Source: an uncultured bacterium
GTDB taxonomy: Bacteria; Cyanobacteriota; Vampirovibrionia; Gastranaerophilales; Gastranaerophilaceae
Length of the DNA stretch: 64,000 nucleotides
Assembly: GCA_950022495.1 (NCBI GenBank)
Contig: CATLLJ010000003.1
Coordinates: 125,510 to 189,509 of the forward strand
Reading direction: 5' to 3'
A program made the translations under genes and the position numbers. Under the pieces are notes generated by a model that worked only from the letters and a program-made list of their open reading frames with translations, was not told the DNA's origin and did no database searches. Shown one piece after another: positions 43,408 to 52,106 of the stretch (positions are counted from its first letter, which is position 1; each line of letters opens with the position of its first letter).

Positions 43408-43698
43408 TTATAAAATGCTGAATCCGACAATTGAATGTACGCTTATATTGAACCAATCAAATTCTTTATAAACATTAACATTGCACTGGCATCCATCCTC
43501 ATTGCAGGTGCAAATATCTTCAATTCTGCCAATTTTTACATCTTTTAATGCGATTAGACAGTCGTGGCAATTGTCGCATTTGTTATGGTATTCGTGAATT
43601 GTACCAATAATTTGCAAGTGATTTGTTAAAATTAAAACACGATTGCTGGCATTTTCTTCCATAATGTTATTAATTACTTCTCCTAGATTTTTAGCCAT
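43408..43698 (-). CDS. Hypothetical protein, possible LSm/SH3-barrel fold with a Cys cluster
   Basis: 96 residues. A strand pattern NRVLILTNHLQIIGTIHEY ... CLIALKDVKIGRI ... DWFNISVHSIVGFSIL recalls an Sm-like barrel; this is a weak inference. Interrupted by two cysteine clusters, CDNCHDC and CTCNEDGCQC, which would suit zinc or Fe-S binding. The RBS region AAAGGAG lies before the ATG. First gene of its own unit. Confidence 0.65.
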   Translation of the reverse strand: MAKNLGEVINNIMEENASNRVLILTNHLQIIGTIHEYHNKCDNCHDCLIALKDVKIGRIEDICTCNEDGCQCNVNVYKEFDWFNISVHSIVGFSIL

Positions 43699-43775
43699 AG
43701 TAAAAACTCCTTTCTTATGTAGTTTGCTAAGAATGAACGAGTTTTACAATATACAGGTTGCTATTAAATAATGTA

Positions 43776-44015
43776 TCAATAATATTTTTTATATTCGGCT
43801 TTGAAAATGTTTTTATCTTTTAATTTTTCTTTTGGTACAACCAGACCGCAATATTTACAGGCAAACATTGTATTTGTACTGTCTATTGGCATAAAGAAAT
43901 GATTACAGTCTTCATCTGCCGGCAGTTCATTATCATTTTGTTCAAAAATTTGTTCAAATTGGGATTTTACTTTTTTCTTTTTAAATAGTTGCGTTAGTAA
44001 TTCAAAAATATACAT
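43776..44015 (-). CDS. Hypothetical small zinc-ribbon-like protein
   Basis: 79 residues. An N-terminal hydrophobic/basic stretch (FELLTQLFKKKKVKS), then a C-x-H (DCNHFF) and CKYCG pair about 16 residues apart that could bind one zinc. Starts 2 nt after the cdd stop, so co-transcribed with it. Confidence 0.68.
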   Translation of the reverse strand: MYIFELLTQLFKKKKVKSQFEQIFEQNDNELPADEDCNHFFMPIDSTNTMFACKYCGLVVPKEKLKDKNIFKAEYKKYY

Positions 44016-44017
44016 AT

Positions 44018-44404
44018 TTATAATGAAAAGCTTTGAGGCAGTAATTCTGCTAAAGTGTAAACTTTTAATTCGTTATCAATTTTAACTATGACATCCAATT
44101 CCGCATCGTTGTGGCAGAATTCGTGAAGTACCTGTCTGCAGGCACCGCAAGGCGTACAGTTGTCCATATTTGGAGAATAAATAGCAATTGCTTTTATTGC
44201 TCGTTCGCCATTTGCTACTGCTGTACCTATAGCATTTCTTTCTGCACAAATAGTCATTCCAAAACTTGCATTTTCAAAGTTGCAGCCGGAATAAGTATTA
44301 TCGTTTTCGGTTAAAACACAAGCTCCAACTGGAAATTTTGAGTATGGAACATAAGCATTTTTTGATGCTTCTATAGCTTTTTCCATTAAATTTTCATAGG
44401 TCAT
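44018..44404 (-). CDS. cdd: Cytidine deaminase
   Basis: Pyrimidine salvage enzyme converting cytidine/deoxycytidine to uridine forms. Zinc site: CAERNAIG (Cys and catalytic Glu) and PCGACRQVLHEF (two Cys). YVPYSKFPVGACVLT is the substrate-site start. 128 residues, the usual tetrameric form. Confidence 0.96.
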   Translation of the reverse strand: MTYENLMEKAIEASKNAYVPYSKFPVGACVLTENDNTYSGCNFENASFGMTICAERNAIGTAVANGERAIKAIAIYSPNMDNCTPCGACRQVLHEFCHNDAELDVIVKIDNELKVYTLAELLPQSFSL

Positions 44405-44565
44405 AATACGTCCTTTTTATCATTTTCTGTTTTTTAATTATACACTTATTTTCAAATTTTTAATCATTTAATCATAGGATTAAATTAATCTTTGTTAACA
44501 ATTCAGAAAATATTTAAAGTTTTTAATGAAAAATGCCGTATTTAATATAAAAACAAGGCAGAACT

Positions 44566-45741
44566 ATGGATGTTGCAAGAATAAGTGCAGTGTCTCCCAA
44601 ACAAATAGATTGGCGGAGATTAACTGCAAAAGAAATAGTTAAATATGACCAGCAGGGTGTTGAAGTTCCAACACAATATATTCAATGGGCAAAAGAATTT
44701 TTGGCATCGTTAGAAACTAACGATGAAACTACTTATGAAAAAGCAACCTCAAACCCTACTGTTTCCACAACACAGCAAACATCCACTCCGGAAACTGCTT
44801 CGCCGACAGCAGAAGGCGATGAGGGTACATCTGTAGAAGAGGATTCTTCTACGTCTGAAACTGATACCCCTCAAACCGAAGAAGAGAAAACTGCCGCACA
44901 GTTAAAGCGTCAAGAATTACAGGAAAATGGTGTTAGTCTAAGAAAACAAGCAAAAATATTTACCGGAGACAGTAAAGAAAATACAAAATCAGTACTTGAA
45001 TCTGCTGCTTTAATTTCTGCCGTTGAAAATGCTTCTGTTAATGAAATCGAAAGTCTTGAAAATTACATGAATGATTTGCTTGCAAAAGCTGAAGAAACCC
45101 AGAATGAACTTAAAGGCGAAGTCGCAAAAATTAATGATGATAAGAGTGATAAGACAACATTTTCAAAAATAAATCAGTTGCAAAAACAACTTGAAAAATA
45201 TGGAACTCAAGGGCAATCTCAAATTTCAGGAACAGAAGGAGATTTAACAGGTTTTGAAGCTGTTATAAATGAGCAGTCACCTGTTATGAGTAATGCTTCT
45301 GATTTTGGTAATGAAACAATTAATGTTGGTACGGAATTAATTGCAACTTCTCAACGTTATTGGATTTGGGGCATTATTGACAGAATTATTGGTAAAGCTG
45401 CCGTTAAAGCCGGAGAAGGTGCTGTTGGAGCGTCCGAAGCTGTAACTCAATTACAGGCAGAGGCACTTTCTGTTAATACAAGTAATCTTTCTGCAGCTTC
45501 TTCATTCAAACAGGAAGTTCAGTCTAAAACAGGAGTTGAAGGTAATCCATCACCAAAAGATTCTAATGATGAAAAATCAGGAGATGAAGAAGTTAAAACT
45601 TCTGCAGAAGACAAGAAAGATGATAAAACTGCTGTAAATGATGGATCTGATACCACTGCTGAGGCTTCTACTAATATTGATGAAATTCTAAAACGTAAAA
45701 TTAGAAAAGGCGAAAATATTGAGCAGCCGCCTACTGCTTAA
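44566..45741 (+). CDS. Hypothetical acidic low-complexity protein
   Basis: 391 residues. A short folded-looking N-terminus (ARISAVSPKQIDWRRLTAKE, with Trp and charged residues), a Thr/Ser/Glu-rich linker (55-105), a helical middle (110-230), an Ala/Gly-rich segment with the motif RYWIWGIIDRIIGKAAVKAG (about 265-290) that may contact membrane, and a charged disordered tail. No signal peptide. No family recognised. The 3' end overlaps convergent rpe by 11 bp. Confidence 0.72.
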   Translation: MDVARISAVSPKQIDWRRLTAKEIVKYDQQGVEVPTQYIQWAKEFLASLETNDETTYEKATSNPTVSTTQQTSTPETASPTAEGDEGTSVEEDSSTSETDTPQTEEEKTAAQLKRQELQENGVSLRKQAKIFTGDSKENTKSVLESAALISAVENASVNEIESLENYMNDLLAKAEETQNELKGEVAKINDDKSDKTTFSKINQLQKQLEKYGTQGQSQISGTEGDLTGFEAVINEQSPVMSNASDFGNETINVGTELIATSQRYWIWGIIDRIIGKAAVKAGEGAVGASEAVTQLQAEALSVNTSNLSAASSFKQEVQSKTGVEGNPSPKDSNDEKSGDEEVKTSAEDKKDDKTAVNDGSDTTAEASTNIDEILKRKIRKGENIEQPPTA

Positions 45742-46378
45742 GTGAATTGATTGCCTGTTTTATATTTTCGGATTTGTAGATATAATTTCCTGCAACAAGT
45801 GAATTTGCACCGTATTCTGTACAAATTTTGCCTGTTTTATCATTAATTCCGCCATCCACCTGAATTATTAAATTTTCGTGTGCATATTGTTTTATAACTT
45901 TAATTTTTTCTGCACAATCATCCATGAATTTTTGACCGCCAAATCCGGGTTCTACAGTCATCACAAGGAGTAAATCTAATTCCGGTAAATATTCCAAAAC
46001 TTCATCAGGAGAGGTTTTGGGTTTTATTGATAGTCCAGTTTTAACTCCGAAAGATTTTATGAGATTTATCACTTTTTTTACTTCATTTTTTTGCACAGCT
46101 TCATAGTGGAATGTCAAAATATCTGCTCCTGCTTTTGCAAAAGGTTCAATGTATTTTTCAGGATTTTCAATCATTAAATGAACATCTAATGGTAAATTTG
46201 TTATTGCTCTAAGAGATTTTACAACCGGCACCCCAATTGTAATATTCGGAACAAAATGTCCGTCCATTACGTCTACATGAATCCAATCTGCACCATTGTT
46301 TTCAACGAGTTTTATATCTCTTTCAAGGTTTGCAAAATCTGCCGATAAAATTGATGGTGATACAATAATCTTTGACAT
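45731..46378 (-). CDS. rpe: Ribulose-phosphate 3-epimerase
   Basis: TIM-barrel enzyme of the pentose-phosphate pathway. SPSILSADFANLERDI, HVDVMDGHFVPNITIG, DVHLMIENPEKYI, MTVEPGFGGQKFM and IQVDGGIN are the family landmarks with the metal-binding His/Asp residues. 215 residues. Last gene of the minus-strand block; 2 nt from rnc. Confidence 0.97.
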   Translation of the reverse strand: MSKIIVSPSILSADFANLERDIKLVENNGADWIHVDVMDGHFVPNITIGVPVVKSLRAITNLPLDVHLMIENPEKYIEPFAKAGADILTFHYEAVQKNEVKKVINLIKSFGVKTGLSIKPKTSPDEVLEYLPELDLLLVMTVEPGFGGQKFMDDCAEKIKVIKQYAHENLIIQVDGGINDKTGKICTEYGANSLVAGNYIYKSENIKQAINSLKQ

Positions 46379-46380
46379 TT

Positions 46381-47064
46381 CTATATAATTCCTAACTTTT
46401 TACAAGCTGAGTAAGCACATTTTTGTTCAGCTTCTTTTTTGGTTGAACCTTTTTCTACGGCTAAAACTTCATCATTGTATTTTACTTCGATTTCAAATTC
46501 TTTTCTGTGCTGCGGTCCGGATTCATTTATAACTGTATAAACCGGTGTATTTTTTGTTTGTCCTTGAGTGAACTCTTGAAGGATTGCTTTGGCATTGAAT
46601 TTTTCAAAATGATTTTTTACATCATCAATATATGGTTGGAATGTTTTTTCAATAAATTTTACAATTTCATCAAACTTACCATCAAGGTAATATGCCCCGA
46701 GAATTGCTTCAAAAGCACAGGCACAGATGGAATTTAACTTTCTGCAGCCCTGTTTTTCTTCATGTCGGCTCATAATTATTAATTCCGGCAATCCATTTTT
46801 CTTTGCTATATCAGCAAGAGTATTATCTGAAACTATAATCCCTCTAATTTTTGAAAGTTCTCCTTCTGGAGCGTCTGGATAAAGTTTAAATAATACATCT
46901 GATATTGTTAATTTTAAAACTGCATCTCCGAGAAATTCTAGTCTCTCGTAACAATCCGTATGAGGTAATTCTTTTTCTTTAGTATAAGATGAATGAGTAA
47001 GAGCTTTTTTATAAAGTTCTTCTGTAGTTGTTTCAATTCCAAAAATTTCCGCAACTGTTTTCAT
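46381..47064 (-). CDS. rnc: Ribonuclease III
   Basis: dsRNA-specific endonuclease for rRNA and mRNA processing. Catalytic signature YERLEFLGDAVLKLTISD, second acidic site CAFEAILGAYYLDG, and a C-terminal dsRNA-binding domain from about residue 155 (AILQEFTQGQ ... KKEAEQKCAYSACKKL). 227 residues. 1-nt gap to cdsA. Confidence 0.96.
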   Translation of the reverse strand: MKTVAEIFGIETTTEELYKKALTHSSYTKEKELPHTDCYERLEFLGDAVLKLTISDVLFKLYPDAPEGELSKIRGIIVSDNTLADIAKKNGLPELIIMSRHEEKQGCRKLNSICACAFEAILGAYYLDGKFDEIVKFIEKTFQPYIDDVKNHFEKFNAKAILQEFTQGQTKNTPVYTVINESGPQHRKEFEIEVKYNDEVLAVEKGSTKKEAEQKCAYSACKKLGII

Positions 47065-47065
47065 T

Positions 47066-47935
47066 TTAGAATAAGCCCTTTACGAATTCTGAAAGTGTAG
47101 ACATCCATTCAGTGTGGAAAATAAAACATTTACAGAAGTAATACATAATTGGAATGGTTAAGATAAAACTGTCAGTTCTATCTAGGAAGCCGCCATGACC
47201 TGGAAGACTTGAACCTGAATCTTTAACTCCGGCATCACGTTTGATTAGAGATTCTGATAAATCACCAATTTGTGCAAATATTGTACAGATTAACCCTGCA
47301 AATACAGCAAGATACCATGGCATTTCCAAATATAAACCAATTCCTACGGCACCAAGCATTGCAAAAAATGCTCCGCCAATAGAACCTTCAATTGTTTTAT
47401 TAGGGCTTATTACGGGTGCAAGTTTATTTTTTCCCCATTTTGAACCAACGTAATAACAGCCGATATCTGTTAATAATATTGCTGTAAACATCAATACTAC
47501 AAATCCTAATCCACTGTCATATTTATCACAGGATAAATCCCTTAAAAAGATTAAGTGAAGCGGAAACCAACCGCAATATACCATTCCTAAAAGAGTTGTG
47601 GCAACATTTGCGATATATGGCTGTCTGCCTTTAAACAATACCCACATAAATGATCCCATTGCACATATTGTTAATGTAATCGCAACCAGATCAAAACGTT
47701 TAAAATAAACAACCGCAGTAAGAATAACTTCTGTTAAATAAATGACTTTAAGGCTTGGATAAAAACCTTTGTGATTTAAAATTTTAACATATTCTCTGGA
47801 ACCAACAATAAGCATAAAAATTAAAAGCAATAGTAGTGCTATATTTCCTGCTATTATACAACTTAAAACAATTGTACCCATTATGAGTCCAGTTAACATT
47901 CTTGTTGCATTTTTATTCAAGCCTAAATCAATCAT
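47066..47935 (-). CDS. cdsA: Phosphatidate cytidylyltransferase
   Basis: Multi-spanning membrane enzyme making CDP-diacylglycerol from phosphatidate and CTP. The C-terminal signature SLIKRDAGVKDSGSSLPGHG and GFLDRTDSF is present, and about eight hydrophobic segments cover the rest. Its ATG overlaps the stop of frr (TAATG). 289 residues. Confidence 0.95.
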   Translation of the reverse strand: MIDLGLNKNATRMLTGLIMGTIVLSCIIAGNIALLLLLIFMLIVGSREYVKILNHKGFYPSLKVIYLTEVILTAVVYFKRFDLVAITLTICAMGSFMWVLFKGRQPYIANVATTLLGMVYCGWFPLHLIFLRDLSCDKYDSGLGFVVLMFTAILLTDIGCYYVGSKWGKNKLAPVISPNKTIEGSIGGAFFAMLGAVGIGLYLEMPWYLAVFAGLICTIFAQIGDLSESLIKRDAGVKDSGSSLPGHGGFLDRTDSFILTIPIMYYFCKCFIFHTEWMSTLSEFVKGLF

Positions 47936-48501
47936 TATACTGTCATAACCTCTTTTTCTTTTACTGCGACTGCACTATCAATATTGGCAGTATATTTATC
48001 GGTCAATTTTTGGATCTTATCCTGATTATCTTTTACCATATCTTCTGGAAGATTATCGCTTTTTTCGATTTTTTTCAATGAATCAGTCATATCACGGCGG
48101 ATATTTCTAATTGCAACTTTTGCATCTTCGCCAAGTTTTTTTACGTCTTTAGAAATTTCACGTCTTCTTTCTTCTGTTAACGGCGGGAATGGTAATCTGA
48201 TACAAATGCCGTCACTGTTTGGTGTAATACCGATTTCAGCTTTGATAATAGCTTTTTCGATTTCTTTCATAATTGTTTTGTCATAAGGTGTAATAACAAG
48301 TGTTGTACCATCTTGAACTGATACCTGTGACATTTGGCGTAATGGAGTTGGTGCTCCATAATATTCAACCATAACTTTATCTAATATTCCAGGATTAGCA
48401 CGTCCTGAACGGATTGTTCCAAATTCTCTTTGTAACTGTGCAATTGCTTTTTCCATTTTCTCTTCGCCGAATAAAAATAATTCTTCTAAAGCTTCAGTCA
48501 T
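47935..48501 (-). CDS. frr: Ribosome recycling factor
   Basis: Splits post-termination ribosomes with EF-G. EKAIAQLQREFGTIRSGRAN, YYGAPTPLRQMSQVS, VITPYDKTIMKEIEKAI and IRLPFPPLTEERRREISK are diagnostic. 188 residues with a few extra N-terminal residues. AAAGAGG precedes the ATG. 24 nt after pyrH, the conserved pyrH-frr-cdsA order. Confidence 0.96.
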   Translation of the reverse strand: MTEALEELFLFGEEKMEKAIAQLQREFGTIRSGRANPGILDKVMVEYYGAPTPLRQMSQVSVQDGTTLVITPYDKTIMKEIEKAIIKAEIGITPNSDGICIRLPFPPLTEERRREISKDVKKLGEDAKVAIRNIRRDMTDSLKKIEKSDNLPEDMVKDNQDKIQKLTDKYTANIDSAVAVKEKEVMTV

Positions 48502-48525
48502 TTTTTACCTCTTTCGTATATTTTA

Positions 48526-49236
48526 CTAGTTAATATATGTTCCTATTTCTTTTCCGTTAAGGATATCTTTGATGCCGTCTTCTTTTTTGAAATCAAAAAC
48601 AACAATCGGAATATTGTTTTGTTTGCATAGTGCACAAGCCGATGTATCCATAACTTTTAGCCCATTTTTAATTATTTCATCATAGTTTATTTTTTCTAAT
48701 TTTTTAGCATCCGGATTTGTATTTGGGTCGTCTGTGTAAACCCCATCTACTCCGTTTTTAGCCATAAGCATTGCTTCTGCATTAATTTCAGATGCTCTTA
48801 GAGCCGCTGCAGTATCAGTTGTAAAGAACGGGTTTCCTGTTCCTGCTGCAAAAATTACAACTCTGCCTTTTTCAAGGTGCCTTATTGCTCTGTGTCTTAT
48901 ATAAGGTTCAGCGATTTGGTTCATTGCAATTGCTGATTGAACTCTGCACTGAACACCGATTTGAGTTAAAGAACTTTGTAGTGCAATTGCGTTCATTACG
49001 GTAGCAAGCATTCCTACATAATCCCCTGAGGCTTGATCCATACCTAATTTAGCACTGTTTTTCATTCCTCTGAAAATATTTCCGCCGCCTACAACAACAG
49101 CAACTTCTGCTCCAAGTTCACAAACTTTTTTTATTTCTTCCGAAATCATTCTGACAGGATCTTGATCAATCCCGAACTGCTGATTTCCCATCAATGCTTC
49201 ACCGCTAATCTTTAATAATATTCGTTTATATTTCAA
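48526..49236 (-). CDS. pyrH: Uridylate kinase
   Basis: Amino-acid-kinase-fold UMP kinase. [42 protein letters not shown] and [15 protein letters not shown] are present. The start codon is TTG at 49236, forced by the conserved N-terminus and a GGGAG 9 nt upstream; the next Met would cut the active-site strand. 236 residues. Confidence 0.96.
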   Translation of the reverse strand: MKYKRILLKISGEALMGNQQFGIDQDPVRMISEEIKKVCELGAEVAVVVGGGNIFRGMKNSAKLGMDQASGDYVGMLATVMNAIALQSSLTQIGVQCRVQSAIAMNQIAEPYIRHRAIRHLEKGRVVIFAAGTGNPFFTTDTAAALRASEINAEAMLMAKNGVDGVYTDDPNTNPDAKKLEKINYDEIIKNGLKVMDTSACALCKQNNIPIVVFDFKKEDGIKDILNGKEIGTYIN

Positions 49237-49317
49237 GTTTTAAGTCTCCCTTATCAAATAAAATCCTTTTGTTTAATCCTATCTTAAATACAACGTAAAG
49301 TAAAGGTAATTGTTAAT

Positions 49318-50058
49318 TTATTCCAAGCATTCCTGAATTGATATTGAGTCAATTCCTTCCTGAGTTTGGAATGCCTTGTATAAATCTTTAATTGGTTTTA
49401 TAGCCATAACATCTATAATACAGGTGATTTTTGTACTTGTAATATCTGCATTAAGCTGTTTTCTTGAAAGTTGAGAAATATTTGGATATGTATCAATGAT
49501 ATAGTCTTGAATTTTATCGGCAAATTCATTTTTGCAAACAATTGCAACTTTTATTCTGGTTGATCTTTTGGTGCTTGTTGGAAGAACTTTTCTTTCAAAA
49601 ACTCTAATCATAACAAGGGTTAGGATAGATAAAACTGTTCCTGCAAAAGCAATATCAAACATGCCGGCTCCGCATGCCATACCGAGACTTGCAGCAATCC
49701 ATAATGTTGCGGCAGTTGTTAAACCGAATACGATAGGACCGTTTCTTAATACAGTACCTGCACCGATAAAACCGATACCTGTAACGATTTGTGCTGCAAC
49801 ACGGGAAGTATCTCTAATACCGGTTGCCTGATCAATAATTACGTTATCTCCAGGTGCAAATGTCGGGAAACCGTAAATAGAAATAAGTGTAAATACACAG
49901 GCACCCATACAAACAAGAATATGGGTTCTCAATCCTGCATATTTATTTGTTAATTCTCTTTCCAGACCTATACTGAAACCTAAAACTACGGCAATAGCTA
50001 TTCTTATAACGTATTCCCAGTTGATTATGTTTGTTAAATTCTCAATACTCACTTCCAT
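49318..50058 (-). CDS. MgtC/SapB family membrane protein
   Basis: Four to five hydrophobic segments in the first 145 residues with the family motif GFSIGLERELTNKYAGLRTH and ILVCMGACVFTL, then GIGFIGAGTVLRNGP. The C-terminal cytosolic domain of about 90 residues looks ACT-like. The family is linked to Mg2+ stress and modulation of ATP synthase in some bacteria; the role here is unknown. Lies between the opp genes and pyrH in the same orientation. Confidence 0.9.
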   Translation of the reverse strand: MEVSIENLTNIINWEYVIRIAIAVVLGFSIGLERELTNKYAGLRTHILVCMGACVFTLISIYGFPTFAPGDNVIIDQATGIRDTSRVAAQIVTGIGFIGAGTVLRNGPIVFGLTTAATLWIAASLGMACGAGMFDIAFAGTVLSILTLVMIRVFERKVLPTSTKRSTRIKVAIVCKNEFADKIQDYIIDTYPNISQLSRKQLNADITSTKITCIIDVMAIKPIKDLYKAFQTQEGIDSISIQECLE

Positions 50059-50070
50059 TTCCCTTTATAA

Positions 50071-51138
50071 TTATCTTACTTTACTTTTAGGATCTAATAT
50101 ATCTCTTATAGTATCACCTATTACGTTGAATGCCAAAACTGATACAAAAATTAAAAATCCCGGAGTTAGAAGCCACGGTCTATAAATAATATTAGTAAAT
50201 TCCTGTGCTTCTTTGAGCATATTACCCCAGCTTGCGTCAGGCTGCTGGATACCTAGTCCTAAGAAGCTTAATCCTGACTCAGATAGAATATAAGAAGGTA
50301 CTGATAATGTCATTGCAACAATTACGAAGCTTGTTGTCTGCGGTAATATATGCTTTGTAATAATACGCATTTTAGAGGCTCCGATTGATTGAGCTGCCTG
50401 AACATATTCCTGATTTTTTATTGATAAAACCATACCTCGTACAACCCTTGCAAATCCTGCCCAGCCAATAAGTGCAAGAATTATTACTATTAGCATAAAC
50501 CTTTGCGTACTGGTCATTCCGGATGGCAGCACAGAGGCTAAAATTATCAAAAGATAAAAGCTTGGAATAGACATAACGGCTTCTGCAAATCTCATCATTA
50601 TGCTGTCGACTTTTCCGCCGAAGTAGCCTGAAATTCCGCCATATAAAAGTCCTATAGGGAATAGTACAAATAGTGCCAAAAATCCTATTGTCATAGAAAT
50701 TCTTCCGCCAAACAGCAGTCGTGAAAATACATCCCGTCCGTTGATATCTGTTCCTAAAAGGTATAATCTTCCGTCTGCATCCGTTGTGACAAGGTGTCTT
50801 TTCATTGGAATTAAGCCTAAAAATTTATATGGCTGACCTTGAGAGAAGATTTTTATATAGTGCTTTTTTGACCTGTCAAGAGTATATTTTATCTCCAGAT
50901 TATTTTTATCGAACTCTCTAACGTAATTATATGTATAAGGTTTTGAGAGTTTTCCCTCCGGAGTTATTGTAAATATCTTAGATGGCGGAACATAAGCCAT
51001 TGTTCTGTCCGAAAAATCTTTAGTATATGGAGCAATAAAATCAGCAAAAAATAGTGCAAGATAGATTACCCCCAGAACAATAAGGGCAATACGTGCAAAT
51101 TTATCTTTCCATAGTTGTTGTAATACTTCTTTTATCAT
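50071..51138 (-). CDS. oppC: Peptide/oligopeptide ABC transporter permease (OppC/DppC type)
   Basis: 355 residues. One N-terminal membrane segment, a periplasmic loop of about 90 residues (longer than usual), then five segments with the inner-membrane permease motif YVQAAQSIGASKMRIITKHIL (the EAA loop). The later FLGLGIQQPDASWGNMLKEA is typical of OppC/DppC. Overlaps oppB by 4 bp. The ATPase genes are not adjacent. Confidence 0.92.
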   Translation of the reverse strand: MIKEVLQQLWKDKFARIALIVLGVIYLALFFADFIAPYTKDFSDRTMAYVPPSKIFTITPEGKLSKPYTYNYVREFDKNNLEIKYTLDRSKKHYIKIFSQGQPYKFLGLIPMKRHLVTTDADGRLYLLGTDINGRDVFSRLLFGGRISMTIGFLALFVLFPIGLLYGGISGYFGGKVDSIMMRFAEAVMSIPSFYLLIILASVLPSGMTSTQRFMLIVIILALIGWAGFARVVRGMVLSIKNQEYVQAAQSIGASKMRIITKHILPQTTSFVIVAMTLSVPSYILSESGLSFLGLGIQQPDASWGNMLKEAQEFTNIIYRPWLLTPGFLIFVSVLAFNVIGDTIRDILDPKSKVR

Positions 51139-52106
51139 GACTTCACCCTTATTCTCGGATCAGTGATGATAAGAAGAATATCCGCAATTAAATTACCTAA
51201 TATTAGCATTACAGCACCCATCATCAATGATGCCATTACTAAGTTTATATCTGATTTCAAAACAGCTTCTAATATTAATCGTCCGAGTCCTGGATATTGG
51301 AATACGTATTCTGTTAATGCGGCTCCTGAAAGCAGTCCTGCAAATTCAAAACCTAAAAGGGTTATCATAGGGTTAACTGCATTTCTGAGGGCGTGTTTAT
51401 AGATTACAACATTTTCAGATAATCCTTTAGCCCGTGCAAATTTGACATAATCGCTATCTAGGACATCCAGCATATTTCCCCTCATTTGCCGTTGTAAGCC
51501 TGCAAGAGAGATTGTAAATAGTACAAATACAGGTAAAACTAAATGATATGCTATATCAAGGACTTTACCGCCAAATGTCATATCTGCAAAGTTTGGACTG
51601 GTCAAACCTCCAATCGGAAACCATCCTGTTTTTACCGCAAACATCAATAGTAATATGGCAAAGAAAAACGACGGAATTGCCATACCAATACTTGTCAGTA
51701 CTGTTAATATTCGGTCGGTTTTTGATTTCCATCGAACTGCTGCAATGATGCCCAAAGGTACCCCCACAAGCCATGTGAGAAAGATTACTATACTTGTTAA
51801 CAGTAAAGTATTAGGAATTCTTTCTTTTAATTTCTGGCTTACTTTTTCGCCTGTTGAGGTTACGCCTAAATCCCCTCTAATGAATGAAAAAGCCCACTTG
51901 CCGTACTGAACAATTATAGGTTTATCCAGTCCTAGACGCTGGCGTTCTTTTTGTACCGTTTCGGGTGAGATTGAAGGGTTTAATTTCAACTCAGCAAGCG
52001 GATCAACCGGAGAAAGTCTTATAATAAAGAAGCTTATTAATGATACCATTATAAGTAATGGTATTGTTTGAAGAATTCTTTTTAATATGTATTTAATTGT
52101 TTCCAT
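51135..52106 (-). CDS. oppB: Peptide/oligopeptide ABC transporter permease (OppB/DppB type)
   Basis: Starts at ATG 52106 (GGAGA, 5-6 nt upstream) giving METIKYILKRILQTIPLLIM; a longer frame from 52136 would overlap oppA by 44 bp. FIIRLSPVDPLAELK, KERQRLGLDKPIIVQYGKW, FIRGDLGVTSTG and the EAA loop YVKFARAKGLSENVVIYKHA are the OppB features. Six membrane segments. Confidence 0.93.
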   Translation of the reverse strand: METIKYILKRILQTIPLLIMVSLISFFIIRLSPVDPLAELKLNPSISPETVQKERQRLGLDKPIIVQYGKWAFSFIRGDLGVTSTGEKVSQKLKERIPNTLLLTSIVIFLTWLVGVPLGIIAAVRWKSKTDRILTVLTSIGMAIPSFFFAILLLMFAVKTGWFPIGGLTSPNFADMTFGGKVLDIAYHLVLPVFVLFTISLAGLQRQMRGNMLDVLDSDYVKFARAKGLSENVVIYKHALRNAVNPMITLLGFEFAGLLSGAALTEYVFQYPGLGRLILEAVLKSDINLVMASLMMGAVMLILGNLIADILLIITDPRIRVKS

